Positions 1 to 7,779 of a stretch of DNA of 17,593 nucleotides are shown in pieces. The position numbers and the translations under genes are program-made. The DNA is taken from contig JAKAYH010000010.1 in NCBI GenBank assembly GCA_021826835.1, forward strand, positions 1-17,593, in the 5' to 3' direction. Numbering within the stretch: position 1 is the stretch's first letter; the number at the start of each line of letters is the position of its first letter. Source of the stretch: Thermoplasmata archaeon (GTDB taxonomy: Archaea > Thermoplasmatota > Thermoplasmata > Thermoplasmatales > Thermoplasmataceae). The notes under the pieces are model-generated. The model was not told the DNA's origin, ran no database searches, and saw nothing but the letters and a program-made list of their open reading frames with translations.

Positions 1-174
1 ATTATGCGCTCACGAGGTTATAAAAGTTCGGTGCTTGAAGTTAGGGAAAAGAATTCTGGGGCGATTAGGATGTACACCAGCGCTGGATACATCATATCGG
101 AATTTCTGGAAAACTATTATGAGGAAATGTATGAAGGAAGCAGAAACGCCTTTAGAATGGTAAAAAACCTATAA
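1..174 (+). CDS. RimI-like GNAT N-acetyltransferase, 3' end only
   Basis: The reading frame is open from the window edge to a TAA at 172-174, giving the last 57 residues. The stretch SSVLEVREKNSGAIRMYTSA followed by GY matches the C-terminal part of GNAT acetyltransferases of the RimI/Ard1 type (LEVR..N..A..LY...GF), where the Asn and the Tyr help hold acetyl-CoA. Archaeal members acetylate protein N-termini, including ribosomal proteins; that role is inferred from the family. The acetyl-CoA loop of motif A lies outside the window. The last 23 bp overlap the 3' end of the HD-domain gene on the opposite strand. Confidence 0.8.
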   Translation: MMRSRGYKSSVLEVREKNSGAIRMYTSAGYIISEFLENYYEEMYEGSRNAFRMVKNL

Positions 175-1288
175 CTTTATTCAATTGTTCTCTTCCATAA
201 TCTTTTGGCCCGTAGATCAGTATCTCCCTTCGGTTGAAACTTTTATATAAAGATTTTACCAGGGGTGAAATTGTCATAATATCAACAAATTCATTATCAT
301 ATAGTACCGGAATGCTGTTTTTTACCCTGTCCCTGTTTTTGAATGAAATTGGTGGAAGTACATCTATGGATATTTCATGAAAATCTTCCTGAATCCTGTC
401 CATGATCCTGTCAAGGTTTTTTGGCTCACCTTTTAATTCTCTTCTATACAGAACCTTGTCTAGATCCCTTTTGCTCACTCTTTGTATAATGTTTTTAGCA
501 TTCTTTTCTTCACTTATAGCCTCCAGAAGCTGAAAATCATTCATTTTGATGCCATCCATTCCAATGTTTGAAAGTTCGAGGGCTCTTTCCACCATTTTTT
601 GAGCAATTCGCACAGTCTTATGAAAATAAACTGTTTTGTACATCAGAAACCTTGAAATCATTATTGATTCTACACTAGAAACACCCTTATATTCAATATA
701 TATCCTTTCTCCGTCGGTTTTCATCATATTTATTATCCTCTGAAAGTCAAAGGGTGAAAGATTTGCCCCACTGAAGTAACTGTCACGGGCAAGGTAATCC
801 ATCTCGTCCGCATCGAGAGGTCCGCTTATTATGTTAACATATTTTTCCGGAGCTTTTTTGGAAAGTATGGAGATCACCATATCTATATCGATTCCCGCCT
901 CTTCTATGGCTTCGCCAATCTGTCCTGTCCCCTCCTCTCCCTTGATCAGTTTAATGCCATTCTTTTCGTGATCAATATGATATTTTTTCAAGAAATAATT
1001 TTCAAAGGAATGGCTGAACGGAAAATGCCCGATGTCGTGAAGAAGTGCTGCAGTAGTTATTTCCCTTATATTTTCACTCTCCAGCCTTCTTCCTATGAGG
1101 GAGGCTACATGCATTGTTCCCAACGAGTGTTGAAATCTCGTATGTACCGCACCGGGGAAAACAGTATAACACATTCCAAGTTGTCTTATCCAGTGGAGTC
1201 TCTGGAACTCCATGGTGTCAACTATACTCATAAGATCCATGTCGAGTTCAATTGCTCCCCATATCGGGTCCTGGACATTCTTAAACAT
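152..1288 (-). CDS. HD-domain phosphohydrolase (dNTPase/SAMHD1-like, COG1078 type)
   Basis: The 378-residue protein has the metal-binding layout of dNTP triphosphohydrolase-like HD proteins: HTRFQHSLG (His49, His54), LLHDIGHFPFSH (His84-Asp85, His88, His93), His107-Glu108, and GPLDADEMDYLARDSYFSG with Asp159, Asp161, Asp164 and Asp169. Family knowledge points to hydrolysis of dNTPs or other nucleotides in the cytoplasm; the substrate cannot be read here. It starts 15 bp after the 3' end of the SRP RNA gene on the same strand. No TATA box is visible at the leaderless position, which falls inside the GC-rich SRP RNA end. A GTGAT ribosome site (complement of 1294-1298) sits 5 nt before the ATG, as expected for translation from a read-through transcript. 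The 3' end overlaps the convergent acetyltransferase gene. Confidence 0.9.
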   Translation of the reverse strand: MFKNVQDPIWGAIELDMDLMSIVDTMEFQRLHWIRQLGMCYTVFPGAVHTRFQHSLGTMHVASLIGRRLESENIREITTAALLHDIGHFPFSHSFENYFLKKYHIDHEKNGIKLIKGEEGTGQIGEAIEEAGIDIDMVISILSKKAPEKYVNIISGPLDADEMDYLARDSYFSGANLSPFDFQRIINMMKTDGERIYIEYKGVSSVESIMISRFLMYKTVYFHKTVRIAQKMVERALELSNIGMDGIKMNDFQLLEAISEEKNAKNIIQRVSKRDLDKVLYRRELKGEPKNLDRIMDRIQEDFHEISIDVLPPISFKNRDRVKNSIPVLYDNEFVDIMTISPLVKSLYKSFNRREILIYGPKDYGREQLNKVIGFLPF

Positions 1289-1303
1289 TTTTTATCACAT
1301 AGA

Positions 1304-1606
1304 ACCGAGCACACCTGCCTCGGGCCTGACGTCCTGTAGAGGTGCTCCTGAATTTCCCTCAACCCCGCTCTCCATCAGCATCCAGGGTCCCGGTTACCGT
1401 TGCTCCCTTCCGGACCTGGCGGGATTCCGAACGGGTGAAAACCCATGTCTCCTTTGAGTCATGGATAATCAGCCCCCGACCCGATGGTGCGAAATATCAT
1501 AGTTCCACACAGGCTCTACAGAGGCCAGGTTTACCTCAGCAAGTTGTCGTCCCCGCATATAGACTTCGGGTAACAGGAGGTGCCTGGTCTCCCGACCTAG
1601 CTCGGT
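1304..1606 (-). ncRNA. SRP RNA (archaeal 7S RNA)
   Basis: On the minus strand the domain IV signature CAGGTCCGGAAGGGAGCA is followed by ACGGTAACCGGGACC. The GGAA tetraloop is at 1411-1408, flanked by the uneven internal loop bound by SRP54. The ends pair: ACCGAGC at 1606-1600 with GCTCGGT at 1310-1304, which is the extra helix 1 of archaeal SRP RNAs. GGTCGGGAGACCAGGCACC near the 5' end fits the Alu-domain loops. The resulting length of about 303 nt is usual for archaea. The RNA scaffolds SRP54 and SRP19 for cotranslational targeting to the membrane. The ends are set by the helix 1 pairing and could be off by a few bases. No T-run follows the 3' end before the HD gene begins. Confidence 0.95.
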
Positions 1607-1629
1607 ATTAATCCCAATGGAACCATGCT

Positions 1630-1643
1630 TATTATTTTTTATT
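1630..1643 (-). promoter_or_regulatory. TATA box of the SRP RNA gene
   Basis: The minus strand reads GAATAAAAAATAATAAGC here. The A/T element is centred about 30 bp before the predicted RNA 5' end near 1606, close to the usual distance for an archaeal TATA box. The rest of 1607-1802 holds no gene that I can see. Confidence 0.6.
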
Positions 1644-1802
1644 CAAAGTTCCAAATTAGACCTATGGGAAATCCATCCGCAAAAATTGTCTTGTTAATCC
1701 TACAATGAAATTTCACCGCCTATAATGCCATTGACAGGATTTTATAATTTTATCATGAATTTTAAATCGGAAAATTATCCTCAGGTGAACTTCATTATAC
1801 AA

Positions 1803-2771
1803 TCAGAGGAAATTTGAATATAAATCATCAACTTTTCTGAGAACATCTTCCTTTGTAGTTTTCTCTAGGGCTAACAGTATGCTGGCACCCATTCCTGCCC
1901 CTTCCCTTACATTTCCAGTGGAATATTTCCTGATACCACTATGGATGGATTTCTGAAAATCAATGGACCCATGCCTTATCCTTTCCCTTGGGACAACCAT
2001 CTCAATCTCCTTTCCCCTGTGCTCCATCACAGAATCAGTCGTGTACAGTCGAACATTCCGCATATCGTATCCCAAACGGTTCGCCATGAAATAAACAGCA
2101 CCCATCTGGGTTCCGCCTGCCAGTATTATTTCCTGGTCCTTGCTGTTCTCTATAAACGATAGGGCTATCGCCTGCATATAATCCCCAAATTCCCTTAAAA
2201 CCTTTATTGGGTCACTCATATTTCCCGTTCTCTTTCTGGAATTTCTGATTATTTCCATCTTTTGTTCATTTGGATCATCTGGAAGGGAGCTGCTGGTTCG
2301 AAATTCACTTACAAACTGGGAAACGATTGCAAGGGCCGTCGTTGTACCTGCAGGAATCGTCTCACTAAGTATCACTCTATCCTTTTCTTTCATAATCGAA
2401 GCCAGATGCTTCCCTGCACCTATTGCCTTTTCCATATCAGCCAAGGCAGTTTCTTTTTGCGGATCTCTGGCTGGTTTAAGTCCGGTCTCATAATAGTAAG
2501 TTTTAGGCTTTACACCCATACCCGCATTTACCGGGAATACTTCAATGCCATTGATTTCATTGCATGCCCTCGTGATCAAGGATGGAGTGGGGATTCCATC
2601 GGGTGTCATTGGAGGTACATCCATTGAGATGCATTTTCCTTCCATTAATATTTCCACGTCAAGGGCAGGGGTAACCATGGACATATCAGGAGTACTGCCT
2701 GCTGCTGAAATTCCTGGAATTCTGGAAATTTCAGTGGAACCAGCCAGCAGTATGTTTATACTTTCGGTCAT
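1803..2771 (-). CDS. cobT: Archaeal CobT, nicotinate-nucleotide-dependent phosphoribosyltransferase
   Basis: The 322-residue protein matches the archaeal CobT family (TIGR00303, formerly UPF0284). It has AGSTEISRIPGISAAGSTPD near residue 10, the MDVPPMTPDGIPTPSLITRA block, GMGVKPKTYYYETG, SETIPAGTTTALA, and AGGTQMGAVYFMA with a glycine-rich C-terminal GAGMGASILLA. CobT activates the lower-ligand base by moving ribose phosphate from nicotinate mononucleotide onto it, giving the alpha-ribotide that CobS attaches. The base used here is not known. It is the last gene of the minus-strand cob operon, 7 bp after cbiB, with a GTGATC ribosome site a few bases before its ATG. Confidence 0.9.
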   Translation of the reverse strand: MTESINILLAGSTEISRIPGISAAGSTPDMSMVTPALDVEILMEGKCISMDVPPMTPDGIPTPSLITRACNEINGIEVFPVNAGMGVKPKTYYYETGLKPARDPQKETALADMEKAIGAGKHLASIMKEKDRVILSETIPAGTTTALAIVSQFVSEFRTSSSLPDDPNEQKMEIIRNSRKRTGNMSDPIKVLREFGDYMQAIALSFIENSKDQEIILAGGTQMGAVYFMANRLGYDMRNVRLYTTDSVMEHRGKEIEMVVPRERIRHGSIDFQKSIHSGIRKYSTGNVREGAGMGASILLALEKTTKEDVLRKVDDLYSNFL

Positions 2772-2778
2772 TTCAAGA

Positions 2779-3768
2779 TCACAATGGTATTTTAATTAGA
2801 AATATAAAGGGAATGTGGGGCCATACAAATATGGAAAATACGAGGAGTACCGGGAAAAATATAAACAGGGTCATTAAAACAAAGGAAAGATAGAAGATAT
2901 TCAACCCTTTTTTTACTTCCATGACTGTTGGTGGGAAGCCATTTCTGTTAACGATATATTTTCCCTTTTTTTCCAGCCTCACATTTAGTAGAACTGCCAT
3001 AGCCCCTATGGAATATGCCGCATTCCTGCTCTGAATAGCATATATTACATTCGACAATTTTGTTTTCTTCATATTGTAATTCAGGAGGAAGGCCGATGCA
3101 TAAACCAGTACGGCAGTAATTCTTGCCGGAATATAGTTAAGCACAGTGTCTGCAAGGGCAGTTGGCTTTCCAAAATGAAGATACTTTTCATCTCTGTATC
3201 CGAACATAGAATCCATCGTATTTACTATTCGGTAAACTATTGCACCGGCGATTGAAAATATGGAATACATAAACAGAGCGCCAACAAAGGAATCTGTTAT
3301 GCCTTCACTCACCGTTTCAATCGCAGCAGAGCACACACCTTCCGGGTCAAGTTGAGAAGTATCCCTCCTGACGCACATTGAGAGATGGAATCTTGCACTT
3401 TCAAGATCGCCCTTTTCGAGGCTCTTTACTATGGGGTTGATATGCTTTCCCATGGATGTAAGAGCAAAGGTGCTTTTGAGGAATATAGCAAAAACCAGAA
3501 TAAATATTATAAATATTTCATCAAATGTATATAAAATGTCAAAAAGCACCATCAATGGTATGAGTATAAGAATAATTATGCCTATTAGAAAAATAGTCCC
3601 CGCCAGTTCACTCCTATGCTTATTGATGATTCTCCTGGATATTCGCTCGGAGATATTGCCTGAAATCACTGCTATATGAAAGAAACCCCTGGGCTCCCCA
3701 AATACCAGATCTATGGCAAGGGCCACAAGGAATCCTTCAAGAGCAATTTTCAAAAGTTCAATGTCCAT
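2779..3768 (-). CDS. cbiB: Adenosylcobinamide-phosphate synthase CbiB
   Basis: This 329-residue integral membrane protein opens with the family signature AIDLVFGEPR (residues 18-27) and ends with the typical NGFPPTVMEVKKGLNIFYLS block plus hydrophobic segments. Hydrophobic stretches around residues 55-95, 160-180 and 295-325 are likely membrane spans. The family joins cobyric acid to aminopropanol phosphate to form adenosylcobinamide phosphate. The start overlaps the end of cobQ by 11 bp, so translation is probably coupled. The neighbours supply both substrates: cobyric acid (CobQ) and aminopropanol phosphate (CobD). Confidence 0.92.
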   Translation of the reverse strand: MDIELLKIALEGFLVALAIDLVFGEPRGFFHIAVISGNISERISRRIINKHRSELAGTIFLIGIIILILIPLMVLFDILYTFDEIFIIFILVFAIFLKSTFALTSMGKHINPIVKSLEKGDLESARFHLSMCVRRDTSQLDPEGVCSAAIETVSEGITDSFVGALFMYSIFSIAGAIVYRIVNTMDSMFGYRDEKYLHFGKPTALADTVLNYIPARITAVLVYASAFLLNYNMKKTKLSNVIYAIQSRNAAYSIGAMAVLLNVRLEKKGKYIVNRNGFPPTVMEVKKGLNIFYLSFVLMTLFIFFPVLLVFSIFVWPHIPFIFLIKIPL

Positions 3769-5167
3769 TTATGATCTGGGAAAGTATGGTTGTTTTTAAA
3801 TTTGCCGATACTCTTTGTGAAAATTCATCAATGTTTCTCTCAAGTATTTCATCGTATGTCTCCTTCAATTTAACTCCTGTCAGATATTCAATAAATTCCC
3901 TATTACTTAGTATATCATGAACGTTGGTGCCAATGATCTTTCCATCTCTGCTTATTGCACCTTCCGGTTTTACTCTGAATATAAGGAAGGGATCTTCTTC
4001 ATTTTTACTTACCTGGCCATAATGTATCTCATACCCCTCTCCTTGGATATTTGGATTCTCCCTCAGGGAAGAATATTTTCCCATTTGCACAGTTTTATTG
4101 CTGGAGTAAATGAATTCAGTGTTTAGAAGTCCTAGTCCATCCACTGGTCTATCTCCTTGTTGAAACGTGATTCTTTTTGAAAGGATCTGGTAACCCCCGC
4201 ATATCCCCACTATCCTTCCTCCAGATCTGCGAAATTCCAAAATCCTGTCCCAAAGGCCATTGCTTTTGATAAATTTCAGATCTTCTTTAACATTCTTTGA
4301 ACCCGGGAGAATCAACGTTTCTATACCATTCATTTCCTGTGGCAATCTGATATACCTGAAAAGTTTGTTAGCCGAAAGGAAATCAATATCACTGTAGTTC
4401 TCAAAGAATGGATATTTTACAACTCCAACCTTTCCCTGTCCTTCCTTCATGTAATCCAGTGAATCTTCCCCGGGAAGTTGGTGTTCCATATGGGGAATCA
4501 CTCCCAGGCATTTCATTCCCGTTTCATTTTCAAGGAATTCAATACCGCTTTGAAGCATCCTGTTATTTCCTCGCATGTTGTTGATTACAAAATAGTGGAT
4601 GACATCAGAATACTGGGCAATTTTTTTTGTTCCATAAAGTGATCCAAATGATCCTCCAAACTCAATATTTGTTACAAGTATGCCGACCCCATTAAACCTC
4701 TTTGTGATCCACGTGTTTGATATGTCCCTTTCATAAAGATTGATCTCAGCACAGGAACCCGATCCTTCACCGATCACAAAGTCATAATCCTCAAGGAGAT
4801 CACTCAATGCGTTGGTTACAATTTCCCTTCCTTCGTGTCTGAGAAAATGTCCATATTGTTCAACAGTCATCCTCCCCAGGGATACCCCTTTGCATATTAC
4901 CTGGGATTTCTCCATTCCCTCTGGTTTTAGAAGGATCGGATTCATTCGCCAGTCAGGTTCAATCCCTGATGCTTTTGCCTGCAACCATTGAGCTCTGGAT
5001 ATTTCCTCGCCCTTTGGGGTAGAAATCGAATTCAGAGACATATTCATTGCCTTAAACGGTGCAATGCTGTAACCCTTTCTCTTTAATATCCTGCAAATCG
5101 CCATTGCAATTGTCGTTTTACCCGCATTGGATGAAGTTCCTAAGATATGAATAAGTCTACCTGCCAT
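3758..5167 (-). CDS. cobQ: Cobyric acid synthase CobQ/CbiP
   Basis: The protein has 469 residues. The N-terminal dethiobiotin-synthetase-like ATPase domain carries the P-loop GTSSNAGKTT (residues 10-19, Lys17) followed by APFKAMNMSLNS. The C-terminal class I glutamine amidotransferase domain has LPGSKN (288-292), nucleophile Cys323 in GICGGYQ, GEGYEIHYG, and His417 in GTNVHDIL, where relatives usually read GTYxHG. The enzyme amidates four carboxylates of the corrin ring using glutamine and ATP. A GGGAG-type ribosome site precedes the ATG and the gene overlaps the end of cobD by 11 bp. Length and motifs are complete. Confidence 0.95.
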   Translation of the reverse strand: MAGRLIHILGTSSNAGKTTIAMAICRILKRKGYSIAPFKAMNMSLNSISTPKGEEISRAQWLQAKASGIEPDWRMNPILLKPEGMEKSQVICKGVSLGRMTVEQYGHFLRHEGREIVTNALSDLLEDYDFVIGEGSGSCAEINLYERDISNTWITKRFNGVGILVTNIEFGGSFGSLYGTKKIAQYSDVIHYFVINNMRGNNRMLQSGIEFLENETGMKCLGVIPHMEHQLPGEDSLDYMKEGQGKVGVVKYPFFENYSDIDFLSANKLFRYIRLPQEMNGIETLILPGSKNVKEDLKFIKSNGLWDRILEFRRSGGRIVGICGGYQILSKRITFQQGDRPVDGLGLLNTEFIYSSNKTVQMGKYSSLRENPNIQGEGYEIHYGQVSKNEEDPFLIFRVKPEGAISRDGKIIGTNVHDILSNREFIEYLTGVKLKETYDEILERNIDEFSQRVSANLKTTILSQIINGH

Positions 5168-6206
5168 TTTTTATCTCCCTGTCTATGGCTTCCATCAATT
5201 TCTGGTCAGATTCCCGATCAAGTATTGCTATTCTGAAGTCAGATTCTTCGAATCCGTAAAAATTGCTAATTGAACGTATCAAAAATCCCTTCCTCAGTAG
5301 TTTTTCCCTGAAAGTATTTCCGTTTAAATTTTCAGGTAGCCTGAAGGAAATATAATTTGCATCGGGCCTTCCTAAAATGGTACATCCTGACTGAATAAGC
5401 TTTTCTATCACATAATTTCTCTCTCTGCTGAGGGCATCTGGATCAGTTGCACTTGTAAGCAGCTCTGGTAATATGCGGGAATAAAATTGTGGTATTGTCC
5501 ACGGCTCCATATTATTTTCTATTTTACGCGCAATATCTACTGAGGAGATAGTGTATCCCAATCTTAGACCGGCAAGGCCCGAAATCTTGCTAAAGGATCT
5601 CCCAATGATAAGGTTTGAATATTTCTCAATGAGCTTCTGGGTGTTTCCTCTAATGCTGAAAGGAACAAAATCAATAAATGCTTCGTCAAGAAAAAGGTAA
5701 CCTCCTGATTCGGACAGAATTTCAAGGATTTTTTCTATGTTTTCATAACGAACATATTCACCGGTTGGATTTATGGGAGAATTGATTGAAACAATATCCG
5801 GTGAATAATTCCTAATCATTTTTGGTTCACTGAGGATTATTTTTATTGGGATCCTGCTTATGCTCATCTTTTCGATTGAGGCGGAACGCCTGTGTTCAGA
5901 GAAAATCGGCTCTGCAAAAAGAACTCTACCACAGGAGTATATCTTATAAATGGCATAAATCAAAGATGTCAATCCGTATCCTGGCGTTATATTATCTGGG
6001 TTAAAACCTGAGACATTCCCTATTAATTTTTTCATCTCGTCACTGGCCACTGGATAATGTTTTAAATCCTCAATATCCAATTCAAGTTTTTTCGTATCCT
6101 TTTTAAAGGCAATCGATGCACTGAAATCCATAATTTTACCGTATGATTGAGAATTTCTGGAATAAGCATCGCCGTGTTCAAATTCATTATGTGAACTTTC
6201 TTTCAC
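5157..6206 (-). CDS. cobD: Threonine-phosphate decarboxylase CobD (PLP fold type I)
   Basis: The 349-residue aminotransferase-like enzyme has the CobD/HisC pattern: HGD near residue 11, MDFSASI (27-32, canonically DFSANINP), SPINPTGEY with Asn146, DEAFIDF with Asp174 contacting the PLP ring nitrogen, and SFSK with Lys207 as the PLP Schiff-base lysine in GRSFSKISGLAGLRLGY. Family role: decarboxylation of L-threonine phosphate to (R)-1-aminopropan-2-ol phosphate, the nucleotide-loop linker that CbiB uses. HisC (histidinol-phosphate aminotransferase) is a relative; the cob neighbours decide for CobD. The start is a GTG, chosen because the conserved HG lies only 10 residues in. It is the promoter-proximal gene of the minus-strand operon and appears leaderless. 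Confidence 0.9.
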   Translation of the reverse strand: MKESSHNEFEHGDAYSRNSQSYGKIMDFSASIAFKKDTKKLELDIEDLKHYPVASDEMKKLIGNVSGFNPDNITPGYGLTSLIYAIYKIYSCGRVLFAEPIFSEHRRSASIEKMSISRIPIKIILSEPKMIRNYSPDIVSINSPINPTGEYVRYENIEKILEILSESGGYLFLDEAFIDFVPFSIRGNTQKLIEKYSNLIIGRSFSKISGLAGLRLGYTISSVDIARKIENNMEPWTIPQFYSRILPELLTSATDPDALSRERNYVIEKLIQSGCTILGRPDANYISFRLPENLNGNTFREKLLRKGFLIRSISNFYGFEESDFRIAILDRESDQKLMEAIDREIKNGR

Positions 6207-6221
6207 AAGAATGTAATTATT

Positions 6222-6236
6222 TTCATATTTATAGAG
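6222..6236. promoter_or_regulatory. Shared two-way TATA element of cobD and cobS
   Basis: Only 45 bp separate the divergent start codons. In the middle, the plus strand reads CATATTTATAG and the minus strand CTATAAATATG. Each start codon (GTG at 6206 on minus, ATG at 6252 on plus) is about 23 bp from the centre of this element, the spacing expected for a leaderless archaeal transcript on each side. One TATA element thus seems to serve both directions. Confidence 0.6.
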
Positions 6237-6251
6237 GTTGACAATTATGGT

Positions 6252-7031
6252 ATGATGAACATTGTAAACGCAATAAAATCATCCTTCGGGTTTTTTACCA
6301 TTGTACCGATGAACGATCAAAATTTCGATAAGGAAAGTATAAATCTACTATGGGTACCCTATCTTGCGGCATCAATTTTCGCCATAATGTTATACGTTCT
6401 TTTTTCATGCTTTCTTAATTATTACATATCTGCTATATTGTCATTTATTGGAATATGTCTGTTTTTGGGCCTACAAAATGTAGATGCATTAAGTGATCTC
6501 GGAGATGGACTGATGAAAAGAGGCTCGCCTGAGGTTCGGTTTAAAGTTATGAAAGATTCGGCAAACGGATCAGGAGGAATGTTCTCATTTTTCTCGGTAT
6601 ATGCCATTTCGCTGATATCCCTTCTGAGTGTGAATAAAAGCGAGTTTATTCCTGTAATATTATTTGGGCAGATGGATGCAGTTCTATGGATGGTAATGAT
6701 TTCTTATAAAAGTAGAACAACTGAATCTGGTTACGCAAATTATTTTTCGGAGGTGACAGGAAAGAGAGGTTTCATAATTCTGAATTTACTCCCACTTATT
6801 TTAATCTTATTTTTTCTAATTCCACAGTTCATTATCGTTTTCTCAATATCCATTTTGATGTCCATCATATTTCGTTTCTATATTCTGGGTGTGTTCAAGA
6901 AAATTAACGGCGACATTATAGGAGCGTCAGGAGAGATAGGAAGGATGTTCTCTTTTATCATGGTAAATATATCTGCAATTACCTCATTCCCGTGGATTTA
7001 CCACATTTATGCATTTATTCCGTTTCACTGA
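6252..7031 (+). CDS. cobS: Adenosylcobinamide-GDP ribazoletransferase CobS
   Basis: The 259-residue membrane protein carries the CobS metal/phosphate motif: NVDALSDLGDGLMKRG with Asp78, Asp82 and Asp85 (canonically HLDGLADTxDG), followed by VMKDSANGSGG (residues 99-109). Several hydrophobic segments (about 34-75, 110-150, 173-210, 229-255) indicate an integral membrane enzyme. It joins the activated lower-ligand nucleotide from CobT to GDP-cobinamide, the last main step of cobamide assembly. It is divergent from the other cob genes but uses the same promoter region. ATG 6252 or ATG 6255 could be the start. Its 3' end overlaps the convergent regulator gene by 17 bp. Confidence 0.92.
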   Translation: MMNIVNAIKSSFGFFTIVPMNDQNFDKESINLLWVPYLAASIFAIMLYVLFSCFLNYYISAILSFIGICLFLGLQNVDALSDLGDGLMKRGSPEVRFKVMKDSANGSGGMFSFFSVYAISLISLLSVNKSEFIPVILFGQMDAVLWMVMISYKSRTTESGYANYFSEVTGKRGFIILNLLPLILILFFLIPQFIIVFSISILMSIIFRFYILGVFKKINGDIIGASGEIGRMFSFIMVNISAITSFPWIYHIYAFIPFH

Positions 7032-7719
7032 TATCTACCGTTGAAGAGTATAATGACAGGAGTGGACCTATTTTAGACATAATTCTCTCCAATGCAACTG
7101 AGAGGTGTTCTTGATAAGTAGATCTTGATAAATTCATAGCTTTTGCAATATTTTCCAGATGAACCTTTCTTGGAAAGATAAAGTAACCCGAATCTATAGC
7201 TTTGATCATAGAATCCATCTGTTTTTCTGTGAGTTCTCCAAACAGATCATCAAGAGAAATATTGAATGAATTGATGAAACCATAAATTCTCATTGATTTT
7301 TTCTCAACTATTTCCGCAGGGCCTGCCTCGGATAATTTGTCATATACCCTGTTTGCGTAGGATGAGTCAGGTGAATATATTGTTATCTGTTCCTTTCCAT
7401 TATAATATGAAACTGGTGCTTTCCACATACAACTTTCAGACTCAACCATTCTTATAGTGGAGTTATGTACGTTGCATCTGCATGCCATCATAATGCTCAT
7501 CCTATTTTCGCTCCTGTTATAGGATATTATTCTGCTACCAACACCATCGATAGCCTTATCAATGGCATTCTTAATATAATCTCCATTGTCTGTATCAATA
7601 ATAAATTCCAGAAAATCAACAGTTGAATTGCACCATCTGTAAAATTTGACTTCCGGGAACTGTTTCGATAAATGATTGAACAGCATGTCGTTATCGCTTT
7701 CAATTGTTATCTCATCCAT
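7015..7719 (-). CDS. HTH_10 (bacterio-opsin activator type) transcriptional regulator
   Basis: The 234-residue protein ends in the HTH_10 domain, about residues 163-214: LTEKQMDSMIKAIDSGYF, then PRKVHLENIAKAMNLSRSTYQEHLSVALERIM, the form seen in archaeal Bat-like regulators. The N-terminal 160 residues form a separate sensing region with a Cys/His group, ACRCNVH (Cys80, Cys82, His85) and Cys97, which could hold a metal or sense redox state; this is inference. The ATG at 7719 is about 24 bp from an A/T-rich TATA-like stretch, so the mRNA is probably leaderless. A perfect palindrome overlaps this start codon, suggesting autoregulation. It is convergent with cobS, so a link to cobamide genes is possible but not shown. 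Confidence 0.85.
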   Translation of the reverse strand: MDEITIESDNDMLFNHLSKQFPEVKFYRWCNSTVDFLEFIIDTDNGDYIKNAIDKAIDGVGSRIISYNRSENRMSIMMACRCNVHNSTIRMVESESCMWKAPVSYYNGKEQITIYSPDSSYANRVYDKLSEAGPAEIVEKKSMRIYGFINSFNISLDDLFGELTEKQMDSMIKAIDSGYFIFPRKVHLENIAKAMNLSRSTYQEHLSVALERIMSKIGPLLSLYSSTVDISETE

Positions 7720-7737
7720 ACCGGTACATGCCGGTAT
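7718..7737. promoter_or_regulatory. Palindromic operator, ATACCGG-N6-CCGGTAT
   Basis: Perfect 7-bp inverted arms (7718-7724 and 7731-7737) surround the 6-bp spacer TACATG. On the minus strand the site covers the start codon and probable start point of the HTH_10 regulator. On the plus strand it lies just upstream of, and touches, the TATA box of the divergent 86-aa gene. That position would allow self-repression and control of the neighbour by the same dimer. Confidence 0.65.
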
Positions 7738-7748
7738 AAAATATATGT
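7734..7748. promoter_or_regulatory. TATA region of the divergent regulator / 86-aa gene pair
   Basis: The plus strand reads GTATAAAATATATG and the minus strand CATATATTTTATAC. On the minus side the element is about 23-25 bp from the regulator ATG (7719). On the plus side it predicts a start near 7765, leaving a leader of about 15 nt that carries GGTGA (7771-7775) before the ATG at 7780. Confidence 0.55.
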
Positions 7749-7779
7749 CTTACTATTACATATTTGTATTGGTGAAAAA

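Noticed and set aside
968..1611. Three plus-strand open frames of 81-123 codons around 968-1611
   Set aside because: They lie antisense to the HD gene and the SRP RNA; the SRP domain IV signature and helix 1 pairing explain this stretch.
7672..7779. Longer N-terminal extension of the 86-aa protein
   Set aside because: It would overlap the regulator gene, operator and TATA box, and the GGTGA site points to ATG 7780.
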